Notes: generated by a model from the letters alone, not told the origin. A DNA stretch of 64,000 bases from JBGPLJ01 sp963826145 (GCA_963826145.1 CAWGVW010000001.1:1426001-1490000); one strand, 5' to 3'. Counted from the first letter of the stretch, positions 34,093-43,152 are shown. Numbers and translations are program-made.

Positions 34093-37000
34093 ATGGCGGC
34101 CATGCGCACCGCTTCGTCGACATCCACCGCCACAAGCCGCGACACGCCCGGTTCGCTCATTGTCACTCCGATGAGCTGCGAAGCGAGCTCCATCGTGCTC
34201 TTGTTGTGCGTGATGAAGATGAACTGCACCTGGTTCGACATGTCCCGCACGATGTCGCAGAAGCGGCCGACGTTGTTGTCGTCGAGCGGTGCGTCGACCT
34301 CATCGAGGAGGCAGAACGGTGCCGGGTTCAATTCGAAGATCGAGAACACGAGGGCGACCGCCGTCAGCGCTTTCTCGCCGCCCGAGAGCTGGCTGATAGT
34401 GCTGTTGCGCTTGCCAGGCGGCCGCGCCATGACCGCGACACCCGCGCTCAGCACATCCTCGCCCGTCATCTCGAGATACGCATGACCGCCGCCGAAGAGC
34501 CGCGGGAACTTTTCCTTGAGGCCCGCGTTGACGCGGTCGAAGGTGTCCTGGAAGCGCGAGCGCGTCTCCCGATCGATCTTCTTGATCGCAGCGTCGAGCG
34601 TATCGAGAGCCTCGGTGAGGTCCGCGAACTGGCGGTCCAGGTATTCCTTGCGCTCCGACTGCTCGCGGAATTCGTCGATGGCCGCGAGGTTCACCTGGCC
34701 GAGCTTCTCGATGCGCTCGCGCGTTTCGTTGAGCGTCTGCTCCCATTGGACAACGCCCGCCTCCGGCGGCAGGGCCGCCGTGATCGCATCGAGTTCGCTC
34801 CCGGTCGCGGCGAACTGCTCGGCGAGCGATTCACGGCGCACATGCGTTTCCTGCGCGGCGAGCCGCACGGTCTCCATCTGCTCGCGCAGGGCGGAAACGG
34901 CCGTGTCGCGATCGATCCGCTCCTCTTCGAACGCACGCAGCGCAGCGTCGGCCGCCTCCAGCGACTCGCGCGCCGCCGCGAGCTCCGCATCGACGGTGAT
35001 GCGGCTCGAGAGCAGCTCCTCGCGCTGGCGCTCCAGTTCGATGAGGGGCTCGTCCCCATCGCCGAGTTCCCGGGTAAGCTCGTCGCGGCGCGCGGTCAAC
35101 TGATCGAGCTGGCTGCGCACGCGTGCGAGCGCGCTCTCGATCGTCGACTTCGTCGAGCGACGCGACTCGAACTGGATCGCGACGTCGCGCGTCGCATCCT
35201 GCCGCTCCTGGGCCGTCGCGCGCGAACGCGCGAGATCCGTCCGCAACTGCTCGCGGTTGTCCTCGAGTTCGGGCTTGCGGCCTTCCAGCTCCTGAAGCGC
35301 GAGCAGACCTTCGTCGAGCCGGCGATGCGCGCCGTTGAGTTCCGACACGGTGCGCTCGAGCTCCCCGGCCAGCTCATGAGCTTCGGCCGCAAGCTGCTCG
35401 AGGCGTTCGCGGTCGTGCTCGGCGCGCGTTCGCTTGGCTTCGAATTGCGCACGCAGGTCCGCGTGATTGCGCTGCGCTTCGCCCATCGAGACGCGCAAGG
35501 TCTCACGCGCCTCCTCGAGCTTCACGGCTCGCTCCCGCGTTTCGGCCAGCGTCCTCGTCAATTCCTCCGTGCGCTGCCGCGCGCCGTTGACCGCGACGCG
35601 CGTCTCGCGCATTTCGTGCTCGCGCTCAAGGACGCCCGCATGCATGTCCTTGTCACGACTCACGCGCAGCCAGTGCCGCCCGATCCAGATGCCCTCGGGC
35701 GTGATCAGCGATTCCCCGGGCGCCAGCATGCCGCGCCGGGCGAGCGCATCGTTCAGATTCTCCGCCGTGAGCACGCCTGCGAGCAGCTCATCGACCACCG
35801 ACGAACCCCGCACGTGACTCGAGAGCGTTGCGGCGGGACGGCCGCCGCGCGTGCTCGACGGGCCGCCGCCCACGAACGACACCTGGCCTGCCTCGAGCTC
35901 GGTCACCAGCCGTGCGACGGCATCGACACCGTCGACACATACGGCCTCGAGGTACGATCCCATGACGGTTTCCACCGCGCGTTCCCAGCCGCGGTCCACG
36001 TCGATCGATTGCGCGAGCCGCGGTTTGCGGTCGAGCGCATGGCGGGCGAGCCATTCCATGACGCCGGCCTGCGACTGGCCGAGCGCCGCGCTCTGCAGGG
36101 CTTCGAGCGAGACGAGGCGCCCCTGATGGCGCTGTAAGTCGCCACGCGCGACCTCAAGCCCATCGGCTTGCCGCCGCTCCGACTCGCGCGCTTCATTGAT
36201 ATCCACAGCAATCGTCTGCCAGCGCTCCTCGAGGCGCATGCCTGCATCGCGCGCGGCCGATTCGCGCGCCGCGAGTGCCGCCGCGAGGCCCTGCGAATCG
36301 CCCCCTGCAACCTCGGTCGATTCCGCTGCAACCTTGTCCTGCTGCGCGCCCAGCCGTCGCTTCTGCACCTCGAGCTGTTCGATGCGCGCCCGCTCAACTT
36401 CTATCTGCTGTCCGGCATCGCCGAGCGCGCGGTTGAACGTTTCCCAGTCCGCGCGCCAGGATTCGAGCGCCTGCTCCGCGGTCCGCACTTCGGTCTCGAC
36501 TTGCGCTTCGGCCTCGCGCGCCGCCTGCAACCCAGGTTCGAGCTCGATCAGGGCGCGGGCAAGCTCGACAAGCTGTACTTCATCGCGCTCGGCGTGCGTT
36601 GCCGCCTCCGCCATGTCGGCGATTGTCTGGTCGAGATCCATGCGCTGGCGCTGGCGCAACTCACGGGTGTGCTGGATCGTCTGTTCGGTGCGCGAGAGGT
36701 CCGCGCCGAGCTGGTAGTAGCGGCCCTGGACTTTTGCGAGTGCCTCGTTGGTCTCGACGTGACGCACGCGCGCCTTCTCGATCGCGGCCTCGACCGTTCT
36801 CAGATCCGCGATCGCGGCCTGCAGGGCCGTTTCGCGCTCGCGGACCGCGGCGTTGCGGCCCTGCGCCTGCGAATCGAGCTCGAGGAGGCGCAGCGCGAGA
36901 AGCTCCGCGTGCAGCCGCCGCTCCTCATCCTTCAGGCCCTGGTAGCGACGGGCGGTGGCCGCCTGCCGCTGCAGGTGCCGGATCTGCTTGTCGACTTCCT

Positions 37001-37595
37001 CGCGCAGGTCCGTGAGCCGCGCGAGGTTTTCCCGCGTGTGGCCGATGCGGTTCTCCGTTTCACGGCGCCGCTCCTTGTACTTGGAGATACCGGCGGCCTC
37101 TTCGAGGAATGCCCGCATGTCGTCGGCGCGCGCCTCGATAAGTCGCGAAATCATGCCCTGCTCGATGATGGCGTAGCTGCGGGACCCGAGGCCCGTGCCG
37201 AGGAAGAGCTGGGTGATGTCCTTGCGGCGTACGCGCACGCCGTTGATGAAGTAGTCGGAGCGGCCATCGCGCGACACGACGCGCTTCAGGCCGATCTCGG
37301 CGTAGTTCGCGTATTCACCGCCGATCTTGCCGTCCGCGTTGTCGAAGACGAGCTCGATCGAGGCGTTGCCCACGGGCTTGCGCGCGGCGGAACCGTTGAA
37401 GATGACGTCCGCCATCGAGTCCCCGCGCAAATGCTTCGCGGAGATCTCACCCATCACCCAGCGCACGGCATCGATGATGTTCGACTTGCCGCAGCCGTTC
37501 GGACCGACGACGCCGGTCAGATTGCTCGGAAAACTAATCGTGGTGGGATCGATGAAAGACTTGAAGCCGGCGAGCTTGACCTTCGTAAGTCGCAT
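34089..37595 (-). CDS. smc: Chromosome partition protein SMC
   Basis: The 1168-aa SMC starts at the ATG at 37595 (MRLTKVKLAGFKSF); the longer upstream reading frame crosses queF and is rejected. Walker A is GPNGCGKSN at about residues 32-40. Two long coiled coils flank a hinge near residues 520-630, which includes GVMEWLARHALDRKPRLAQS and LITPEGIWIGRHWLRVS. The ABC signature LSGGEKALTAVAL and Walker B FCLLDEVDAPLDDNNV follow. With ScpA and ScpB in the same window it forms condensin for chromosome segregation. Confidence 0.96.
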   Translation of the reverse strand: MRLTKVKLAGFKSFIDPTTISFPSNLTGVVGPNGCGKSNIIDAVRWVMGEISAKHLRGDSMADVIFNGSAARKPVGNASIELVFDNADGKIGGEYANYAEIGLKRVVSRDGRSDYFINGVRVRRKDITQLFLGTGLGSRSYAIIEQGMISRLIEARADDMRAFLEEAAGISKYKERRRETENRIGHTRENLARLTDLREEVDKQIRHLQRQAATARRYQGLKDEERRLHAELLALRLLELDSQAQGRNAAVRERETALQAAIADLRTVEAAIEKARVRHVETNEALAKVQGRYYQLGADLSRTEQTIQHTRELRQRQRMDLDQTIADMAEAATHAERDEVQLVELARALIELEPGLQAAREAEAQVETEVRTAEQALESWRADWETFNRALGDAGQQIEVERARIEQLEVQKRRLGAQQDKVAAESTEVAGGDSQGLAAALAARESAARDAGMRLEERWQTIAVDINEARESERRQADGLEVARGDLQRHQGRLVSLEALQSAALGQSQAGVMEWLARHALDRKPRLAQSIDVDRGWERAVETVMGSYLEAVCVDGVDAVARLVTELEAGQVSFVGGGPSSTRGGRPAATLSSHVRGSSVVDELLAGVLTAENLNDALARRGMLAPGESLITPEGIWIGRHWLRVSRDKDMHAGVLEREHEMRETRVAVNGARQRTEELTRTLAETRERAVKLEEARETLRVSMGEAQRNHADLRAQFEAKRTRAEHDRERLEQLAAEAHELAGELERTVSELNGAHRRLDEGLLALQELEGRKPELEDNREQLRTDLARSRATAQERQDATRDVAIQFESRRSTKSTIESALARVRSQLDQLTARRDELTRELGDGDEPLIELERQREELLSSRITVDAELAAARESLEAADAALRAFEEERIDRDTAVSALREQMETVRLAAQETHVRRESLAEQFAATGSELDAITAALPPEAGVVQWEQTLNETRERIEKLGQVNLAAIDEFREQSERKEYLDRQFADLTEALDTLDAAIKKIDRETRSRFQDTFDRVNAGLKEKFPRLFGGGHAYLEMTGEDVLSAGVAVMARPPGKRNSTISQLSGGEKALTAVALVFSIFELNPAPFCLLDEVDAPLDDNNVGRFCDIVRDMSNQVQFIFITHNKSTMELASQLIGVTMSEPGVSRLVAVDVDEAVRMAAM

Positions 37596-37700
37596 AGCGC
37601 TGGGCACACCGCTCTTTAAGGACCCGCCGCATGGCACGGCGATGGCGCGGTAGTGTAGATTAAGAACGCTCTCCTGACGATCATTCGACGAGGCTTTTCC

Positions 37701-38108
37701 ATGCAGTCCCCCTCGCCGGCCGGGGCAAGGCCCGGCCACGCCCTCGAGACTTTCGCGAATCCCGCGGCTACCCGCGACTATACGATTCGCATGACGCTGC
37801 CGGAATTCACGTGCCTGTGTCCGAAAACGGGCCAGCCCGATTTCGCGACGCTCGATCTCGAGTACGTGCCGGATGCGCTTTGTGTCGAACTCAAATCGCT
37901 CAAAGTCTATATCTGGTCGTTCCGGGATCGAGGCGCCTTCCATGAGGCGGTGACGAACGAGATCCTGGAGACGCTCGTTGGCCTCACCCGCCCGCGCTTC
38001 ATGCGCCTCACGGCGAAGTTCAACGTCCGTGGCGGCATCTACACCACGGTCGTCGCGGAGCATCGTACGCCGGGCTGGACGCCTGCACCCACGCTAAACC
38101 TCCCCTGA
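37701..38108 (+). CDS. queF: NADPH-dependent 7-cyano-7-deazaguanine reductase, type I
   Basis: QueF reduces preQ0 to preQ1 in queuosine synthesis. The 135-aa single-domain (type I) protein has the catalytic cysteine in FTCLCPKTGQPDFA. It also has the diagnostic E(S/L)K(S/L)xK motif in ELKSLKVYIWSFRD and a downstream FHEAVTNEILE glutamate region. E. coli has the longer type II form, so this is the other type. No other queuosine genes are nearby. It is divergent from smc. Confidence 0.93.
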   Translation: MQSPSPAGARPGHALETFANPAATRDYTIRMTLPEFTCLCPKTGQPDFATLDLEYVPDALCVELKSLKVYIWSFRDRGAFHEAVTNEILETLVGLTRPRFMRLTAKFNVRGGIYTTVVAEHRTPGWTPAPTLNLP

Positions 38109-38163
38109 TCGCCCGCTCCGGGCGCCTCAGCCTGGCCTGCAATATCTGCGCCTGCGGATCGAC

Positions 38164-38191
38164 TCGACAGGTTGTCCCCCGTCGGTATAAT
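38164..38191 (+). promoter_or_regulatory. Predicted dksA promoter
   Basis: TCGACA (38164-38169) and TATAAT (38186-38191) are separated by 16 bp. A GC-rich discriminator (CGCGCGCTC) follows, with the transcription start expected near 38198. It lies immediately upstream of the dksA ribosome-binding site (GGGGGA) and start. GC-rich discriminators are typical of promoters inhibited by ppGpp and DksA, so autoregulation is possible but inferred. Confidence 0.65.
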
Positions 38192-38222
38192 CGCGCGCTC
38201 TCTGAATCCTGGGGGACGGTGC

Positions 38223-38993
38223 ATGGCGGCAAAAAAGGCTTCCGGCAAGGCGACCAAGCACAAATCGGCTGCGCCGAAGAAGGCTGTCGCCAGGCGGGCA
38301 AAGCCACACAAAGCGAAGGCTGCGGCTCACCGCGCGGCGCCTGCTGCGCACAAGAAGGTGGCGGCGCCCCATAAGCCGGCCAAGCCCGTGCAAAAACCGC
38401 ACGTTGTAGCCAAGGCTCCCGAAAAGGCACTGGAACGCGGCCGCTCTCCAGAAAAAGCGAAATCGCCGGTTGGCGCGACGATCCTGCCCCTGGTGCGCCC
38501 ACTCACCGTTACGTCCCCCGCGGATGCCGACGGCGGGGACGACGAAAATGCCGGCCTCCTTGCCGGCCCGCGCAACGTCAAGCCGTACATCGCGAAGCGC
38601 GGCGAAGAGTACATGAACAAGGAGCAGACGGAGCACTTCCGCCTGATCCTCAACACCTGGAAACGCGACCTCATGGAGGAAGTCGACCGCACCGTGCTTC
38701 ACATGAAGGACGAGGCGGCGAATTTCCCGGACCCGAACGACCGCGCCACCCAGGAATCGGAGTTCAGCCTCGAGCTGCGAACGCGCGACCGCGAGCGCAA
38801 GCTCATCCGCAAGATCGACGAAGCCCTGAAGCGCCTCGAGGACGGAAGCTACGGCTATTGCCTCGAAACAGGCGAGGAAATCGGCATCAAGCGCCTGGAG
38901 GCCCGCCCGGTCGCGACCCTTTCCCTCGAAGCGCAGGAGCGCCGCGAGCGGCGCGAAAAGCAGTTCGGCGACCGCGACGACCGCTATCGATAG
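38223..38993 (+). CDS. dksA: DksA-type RNA polymerase-binding factor with basic N-terminal extension and degenerate zinc finger
   Basis: The 256-aa protein ends in a DksA/TraR domain (about residues 130-256). It has a coiled-coil (FRLILNTWKRDLMEEVDRT) whose tip carries DPNDRATQESE, matching the DxxDxA residues that reach the polymerase secondary channel. The globular region reads YCLETGEEIGIKRLEARP then ATLSLEAQ. Of the four zinc-ligand positions only the first cysteine remains; the others are Thr, Ser and Ala. That pattern is known from alphaproteobacterial DksA and zinc-independent paralogues. The first 100 or so residues are Lys/Ala/Pro-rich, like a histone-H1 tail, and absent from the 151-aa E. 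coli protein. Confidence 0.9.
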   Translation: MAAKKASGKATKHKSAAPKKAVARRAKPHKAKAAAHRAAPAAHKKVAAPHKPAKPVQKPHVVAKAPEKALERGRSPEKAKSPVGATILPLVRPLTVTSPADADGGDDENAGLLAGPRNVKPYIAKRGEEYMNKEQTEHFRLILNTWKRDLMEEVDRTVLHMKDEAANFPDPNDRATQESEFSLELRTRDRERKLIRKIDEALKRLEDGSYGYCLETGEEIGIKRLEARPVATLSLEAQERRERREKQFGDRDDRYR

Positions 38994-39930
38994 TGGACCG
39001 GCCGGCTATGTCGGCCGCTTCGCCCCCTCTCCCACCGGACCCCTGCACCTGGGATCGCTGACCACGGCGGTCGCAAGCTTCCTCGAGGCGCGTTCTCGCG
39101 CCGGGCGTTGGCTGCTGAGGATCGACGACCTCGACCGGCCCCGCGCGATCCCCGGCATGGCGGACGAGCACCTGCGAACGCTCGAAGCCCTCGGATTCGA
39201 GTGGGATGGGCCCATTCGATTCCAGAGCCACGAGGCAAACGACTACCGCGAGGCGCTCGAACGACTGCGCGAGCTCGAGCGCATCTACCCCTGCACCTGC
39301 AGCCGGATTGAGATCGCCGCCCTCCGGCCGCGCGAGCCCAATGTTGACAAAAATACCGGCCAGAATACCGATGACGACGAGCTGCACTATCCCGGTCTTT
39401 GCCGGGCTGGCGTCCGCGCGCCCGATCGGGCTGCCGCCCTGCGGTTCCTCGTCCCGGATCGATCGGTCGACTTCATCGATCGCTGGCAGGGGATGGTCAG
39501 CGAGCGGGTGAGCGCGACGAGCGGCGATTTCATCGTGTGCCGGCGCGACTCGATCATCGCGTACCAGCTCGCAGTTGTCGTCGACGACGCCGAGCAGGGC
39601 GTCACCGACGTTGTTCGCGGCTCGGACCTTCTCACGAGCACGCCGCGGCAGCTCCTGTTGCAGGAAGCGCTCGGGCTGCCCTCGCCCGGCTACGCCCACG
39701 CGCCGCTCGTTGTCGCTTCCGACGGACAGAAGCTCGCGAAGTCCCGCCACGCCGTCGGCGTGGACGCCGGCGCGGCGGCCACCGTACTGGTCAGAGCGCT
39801 ACGGCTGCTCGGCCAGGAGGTGCCCGAGGAACTTGCGCGTGCAGGCGTAACCGAAGTGTGGGCCCGGGCGCTGGCCGGGTGGAACCCGGGGTCCTTGCAA
39901 AATATGCGCTCGACTCGGGTGCCGGAGTAG
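38993..39930 (+). CDS. gluQ: Glutamyl-Q tRNA(Asp) synthetase, 5' end uncertain (possible frameshift)
   Basis: GluQ attaches glutamate to queuosine in tRNA-Asp. The reading frame carries the class-I signature GRFAPSPTGPLHLGSLTTA, LLRIDDLDRPR, the zinc-site YPCTCSR and the KLAKS lysine motif, without a C-terminal anticodon domain, as expected. The frame of the catalytic core has no ATG, GTG or TTG upstream of the signature; the first internal ATG is at 39157. A GTG at 38993 overlaps the dksA stop in a neighbouring frame. One extra base near 39005 would give VDRPAYVGRFAPSPTG, a normal GluQ start. dksA-gluQ adjacency is usual in gammaproteobacteria. Confidence 0.88.
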
Positions 39931-40017
39931 CCTAAGTTTTGGCGCACACTTTTTGGCCGATACGGGTGGTTTGTACTATTGTACGGTCCGGCACGGATGC
40001 GGACGGCGAGGTGATCT

Positions 40018-40518
40018 ATGAGCGAGCCGCGCGTCATCAAGAAATACCCCAACCGCAGACTCTATGACACTGTCGAGAGTCGCTACATCACGCTGGCGGA
40101 CATCCGGCGGCTCGTGATCGAGAAGATCGACTTCGTCGTCATCGACAAGAAGAGCCAGGAGGACATCACGCGCGCCATCCTCCTGCAGGTCATCTCCGAG
40201 CAGGAGCATCAGGGCGAGCCGCTGATGAGCCAGGACTTCCTCGCCCAGGTCATCCGTTCCTATGGCGGCGCCATGCAGGGAGTCGTCGGCAGCTATCTGG
40301 AGCAGAGCCTGAAGCTCTTCAACACGCAGCAGCAGCAGATCCGCGACCGCGTGAAGAGCATGGTCGGCGTCGACCCGATCGACAGCGTCGCGGGTTTCGC
40401 GCAGAAGAACTATCAGCGCTGGCGTTCGGTGCAGGATGAGATCTTCCGCACGCTCATGAACGCGGCGGGCAAAGGGCGCGAGGAGTCCGAGGGCGACAAA
40501 CCGCCACCCTCGCCCTGA
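40018..40518 (+). CDS. phaR: Polyhydroxyalkanoate synthesis repressor
   Basis: The 166-aa protein has the N-terminal PHA/PHB accumulation regulator DNA-binding domain (RVIKKYPNRRLYDTVESRYITLADIRRLV) and then PHB_acc-type repeats (MSQDFLAQVIRSYGGAMQ). PhaR represses phasin and its own gene and is released by binding nascent polymer granules. No phasin or synthase gene is in the window, so storage capacity is only suggested. GAGG lies seven bases before the ATG. A tentative TTGGCC/TACTAT promoter pair lies at 39953-39979 with short spacing. Confidence 0.93.
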   Translation: MSEPRVIKKYPNRRLYDTVESRYITLADIRRLVIEKIDFVVIDKKSQEDITRAILLQVISEQEHQGEPLMSQDFLAQVIRSYGGAMQGVVGSYLEQSLKLFNTQQQQIRDRVKSMVGVDPIDSVAGFAQKNYQRWRSVQDEIFRTLMNAAGKGREESEGDKPPPSP

Positions 40519-40520
40519 TC

Positions 40521-40602
40521 GGTACCGGGACTTGGATTACTGGGGATTTGGCTGAGCGGCGCTGTAAATCGCCAAATCCCCAGTAATCCAAGTCCCGGTA
40601 CC
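40521..40602. repeat. Perfect 32-bp inverted repeat with 18-base loop between phaR and pnp
   Basis: Positions 40521-40552 are the exact reverse complement of 40571-40602, from GGTACCGGGACTTGGATTAC inward; the loop is 40553-40570. The pairing stops abruptly at both outer ends. It lies between convergent phaR and pnp, and seven thymidines follow on the plus strand at 40611-40617, the last overlapping the pnp stop codon. The plus-strand arrangement could end phaR transcription. The eight-base gap before the T-run and the long perfect stem are unlike a normal terminator and more like a repetitive extragenic palindrome or recent insertion. Confidence 0.85.
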
Positions 40603-40616
40603 CATCATCATTTTTT

Positions 40617-42713
40617 TCAGGCTGCGTCGACGTTGCGCATCGAGAGGCGCACGCGCCCCTGGCGATCGACTTCCAGCACCTTCACCCGCACTAGATCCCC
40701 TTCCTTCAGCTTGTCGCTGACGCGCTCCACGCGCTCGTCGGAAATCTGCGAGATGTGCACCAGCCCGTCCTTGCCCGGCAGGATGGTGACGAACGCGCCA
40801 AAATCCATCAGGCGAACGACCTTGCCTTCGTAGATGTGGCCGACCTCGACGTCCGCGGTGATGAGCTCGATGCGACGCTGCGCCTCGCGCCCGGCGGCAC
40901 CGTCGACAGCGGCGATTTTCACCGTGCCGTCGTTCTCGATGTCGATGTTCGTGCCCGTTTCCTCGGTGATCGCACGAATGACCGCTCCGCCCTTGCCGAT
41001 GACTTCGCGGATCTTCTCCGGGTCGATCTTGATCGTGATGATGGTCGGCGCCCATTCCGACATTTCGGCGCGCGGGCTCGCGAGGACCGCATTCATCTTT
41101 TCCAGGATATGAAGCCGCCCGTCCTTCGCCTGATCGAGCGCCTTCTGCATGATCTCGCGGGTGATACCGTTGATCTTGATGTCCATCTGCAGCGCAGTGA
41201 CGCCTTCCTTGGTGCCCGCCACCTTGAAATCCATGTCGCCCAGATGGTCTTCGTCACCGAGGATGTCGGTGAGCACCTGGAAGCGATCGCCCTCTTTCAC
41301 GAGGCCCATCGCAACGCCCGCGACCGGCGCCTTGATCGGGACGCCTGCGTCCATGAGCGCGAGGCTCGTGCCGCAGACCGAGGCCATCGAGCTCGAACCG
41401 TTCGACTCGAGGATTTCCGATACGACGCGGATGACGTAGGGGAATTTCGCCATATCCGGCATCACCGCCGAGATGCCGCGGCGCGCGAGATTGCCGTGGC
41501 CGATCTCGCGGCGCTTCGGTCCCGTCATCATGCCCGTCTCACCGACCGAGAACGGCGGGAAGTTGTAGTGGAGCATGAAGGGTTCTTTGCGCTCGCCTTC
41601 CAGCGCGTCGATGATCTGCGCGTCGCGGCCCGTGCCGAGCGTCGTGACGACGAGTGCCTGGGTCTCACCGCGCGTGAAGAGCGCCGAGCCGTGCGTGCGC
41701 GGCAGCACGCCAACCTTGATGGTGATCGGCCGCACGGTCTTGGTGTCGCGGCCGTCGATGCGGCGCTCGCCCGCAAGGATGCGGTCACGCACGATCTTGC
41801 TTTCGAGGTTGAAGAACTCGCCGCCGACCTGCTCCGCCGTCCAGCGCGGCTTGTCGCCCGCCATGACAGCGGTGACGGTCGCGATGGTCTTGGCCTTGAT
41901 CTCCCCGATCGTCGTGTAGCGCTGCTGCTTCTCGGTCATCCGATACGCCGCTTCGAGCGCGGTGCGCGCTGCGCCGGCGACGGCTTTCTCGAGTTCAACG
42001 TCCTTGGCCGCGGCCTGATAGTCCCAGCGGGCCTTGCCGGCCTCCTTCACCATTTCATTGATCGCGGCAATCGCCTTCTGCATTTCGGCGTGGCCGAACA
42101 TGACGGCGCCGAGCATGACGTCTTCGGACAGGCCCGCCGCTTCCGACTCGACCATCAGCACGGCCTCGCTGGTGCCGGCGACGACGAGATCGAGCTCTGA
42201 CGCCTTCACCTGCGTCGCCGTCGGGTTCAGCAGGTATTTGCCGTTGTGGTAGCCGACGCGAGCCGCACCGATCGGGCCCTGGAACGGGCAACCGGAGAGT
42301 GCGAGCGCCGCAGAAGCGCCGAGCAATGCCGGAATGTCTGCCTGCACGTCGGGATTCAGCGAGATCACGGTGGCGACGACCTGCACTTCGTTGTTGAAGC
42401 CGTCCGGAAAGAGCGGGCGGATCGGGCGGTCGATGAGGCGCGAGGTCAGCGTTTCCTTTTCCGTCGGTCGGCCTTCGCGCTTGAAGAAGCCACCGGGAAT
42501 TCGCCCGGCCGCGTAGGTCTTCTCCTGGTAATTGACGGTGAGCGGGAAGAAAGAACGTCCGGGAATCGCAACCTTCGCCGCGACCGCGGTCACGAGCACC
42601 ACCGTTTCCGCCATGCTTACAACCACCGAGCCGCTCGCCTGCCGGGCGAGTTCGCCGGTTTCAATCGTTACGCTGTGCTCACCGAACGCAAATGTCTTCT
42701 TACTGCCTGCCAC
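40617..42713 (-). CDS. pnp: Polyribonucleotide nucleotidyltransferase (PNPase)
   Basis: PNPase is a phosphorolytic 3'-5' exoribonuclease of the degradosome. The preferred GTG at 42713 follows AAGGGG at a good distance and gives 698 aa. A TTG six codons upstream lacks a ribosome-binding site. Two RNase PH domains (for example FFPLTVNYQEKTYAAGRIPGG and RRIDGRDTKTVRPI, plus MTGPKRREIGHGNLARR) are followed by KH (IREVIGKGGAVIRAI) and S1 (GKVVRLMDFGAFVTILPG) domains. It follows rpsO, from which it is separated by an intrinsic terminator. Confidence 0.97.
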   Translation of the reverse strand: MAGSKKTFAFGEHSVTIETGELARQASGSVVVSMAETVVLVTAVAAKVAIPGRSFFPLTVNYQEKTYAAGRIPGGFFKREGRPTEKETLTSRLIDRPIRPLFPDGFNNEVQVVATVISLNPDVQADIPALLGASAALALSGCPFQGPIGAARVGYHNGKYLLNPTATQVKASELDLVVAGTSEAVLMVESEAAGLSEDVMLGAVMFGHAEMQKAIAAINEMVKEAGKARWDYQAAAKDVELEKAVAGAARTALEAAYRMTEKQQRYTTIGEIKAKTIATVTAVMAGDKPRWTAEQVGGEFFNLESKIVRDRILAGERRIDGRDTKTVRPITIKVGVLPRTHGSALFTRGETQALVVTTLGTGRDAQIIDALEGERKEPFMLHYNFPPFSVGETGMMTGPKRREIGHGNLARRGISAVMPDMAKFPYVIRVVSEILESNGSSSMASVCGTSLALMDAGVPIKAPVAGVAMGLVKEGDRFQVLTDILGDEDHLGDMDFKVAGTKEGVTALQMDIKINGITREIMQKALDQAKDGRLHILEKMNAVLASPRAEMSEWAPTIITIKIDPEKIREVIGKGGAVIRAITEETGTNIDIENDGTVKIAAVDGAAGREAQRRIELITADVEVGHIYEGKVVRLMDFGAFVTILPGKDGLVHISQISDERVERVSDKLKEGDLVRVKVLEVDRQGRVRLSMRNVDAA

Positions 42714-42753
42714 GCTCTTCCCCTTGTCCAATTTTTAACCCATGAATGAATGC

Positions 42754-42779
42754 AAAAGCCGACCACGAGGGGTCGGCTT
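42754..42779 (-). terminator. Intrinsic terminator between rpsO and pnp
   Basis: On the minus strand, a nine-base-pair stem (AAGCCGACC/GGTCGGCTT) with a six-base loop ends in TTTT. It corresponds in place to the rpsO terminator of E. coli, which lets some transcripts continue into pnp. Confidence 0.8.
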
Positions 42780-42806
42780 CGATCGACTGCCTTCAGGCCG
42801 GCGCCA

Positions 42807-43076
42807 TCAGCGCCTGAGGCCCAGACTTTCGACGACGGACTGATATTTTTCGGGGGAAGTCGACTTGAGGTAATCGAGGAGTTTGCGGCGCTGATTGACC
42901 ATCTTGAGAAGGCCGCGCCGGGAAGCATGATCGCGCTTGTGGGTGCCGAAGTGCTGGCCGAGGCCGTTGATGCGCTCGGACAGGAGTGCAATCTGCACCT
43001 CCGGCGAACCCGTGTCGTTGGCGCCGCGCCGATACTTCTGGACGACGCCCGACTTCTCACTCTGGGTCAATGGCAT
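42807..43076 (-). CDS. rpsO: 30S ribosomal protein S15
   Basis: The 89-aa S15 has the standard sequence features GSPEVQIALLSERI, LGQHFGTHKRDHASRRGLL and QRRKLLDYLK, which contact 16S rRNA helices 20-22. AGAGG lies about 12 bases before the ATG. It has its own promoter inside the end of truB and a terminator before pnp. Autoregulation by S15 binding to its leader is common, but no pseudoknot is assigned here. Confidence 0.97.
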   Translation of the reverse strand: MPLTQSEKSGVVQKYRRGANDTGSPEVQIALLSERINGLGQHFGTHKRDHASRRGLLKMVNQRRKLLDYLKSTSPEKYQSVVESLGLRR

Positions 43077-43123
43077 TTGCAGAAAACCTCTGAAATTCGT
43101 CTAGCCCCTTTAAGAGGGCGCGC

Positions 43124-43152
43124 ATTCTACCTGCGCACCGGGCCGCTCTCAA
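43124..43152 (-). promoter_or_regulatory. rpsO promoter
   Basis: On the minus strand TTGAGA (43147-43152) and TAGAAT (43124-43129) are spaced by exactly 17 bp. The GC-rich discriminator GCGCGCCC follows. It lies at the 3' end of truB, about 45 bp upstream of rpsO. The -10 and discriminator are identical to those of the rimP leader promoter. Confidence 0.8.

Noticed and set aside
37596..38063. 156-codon N-terminal extension of smc
   Set aside because: It runs antisense through queF and adds residues unlike any SMC. The ATG at 37595 gives the exact family N-terminus.
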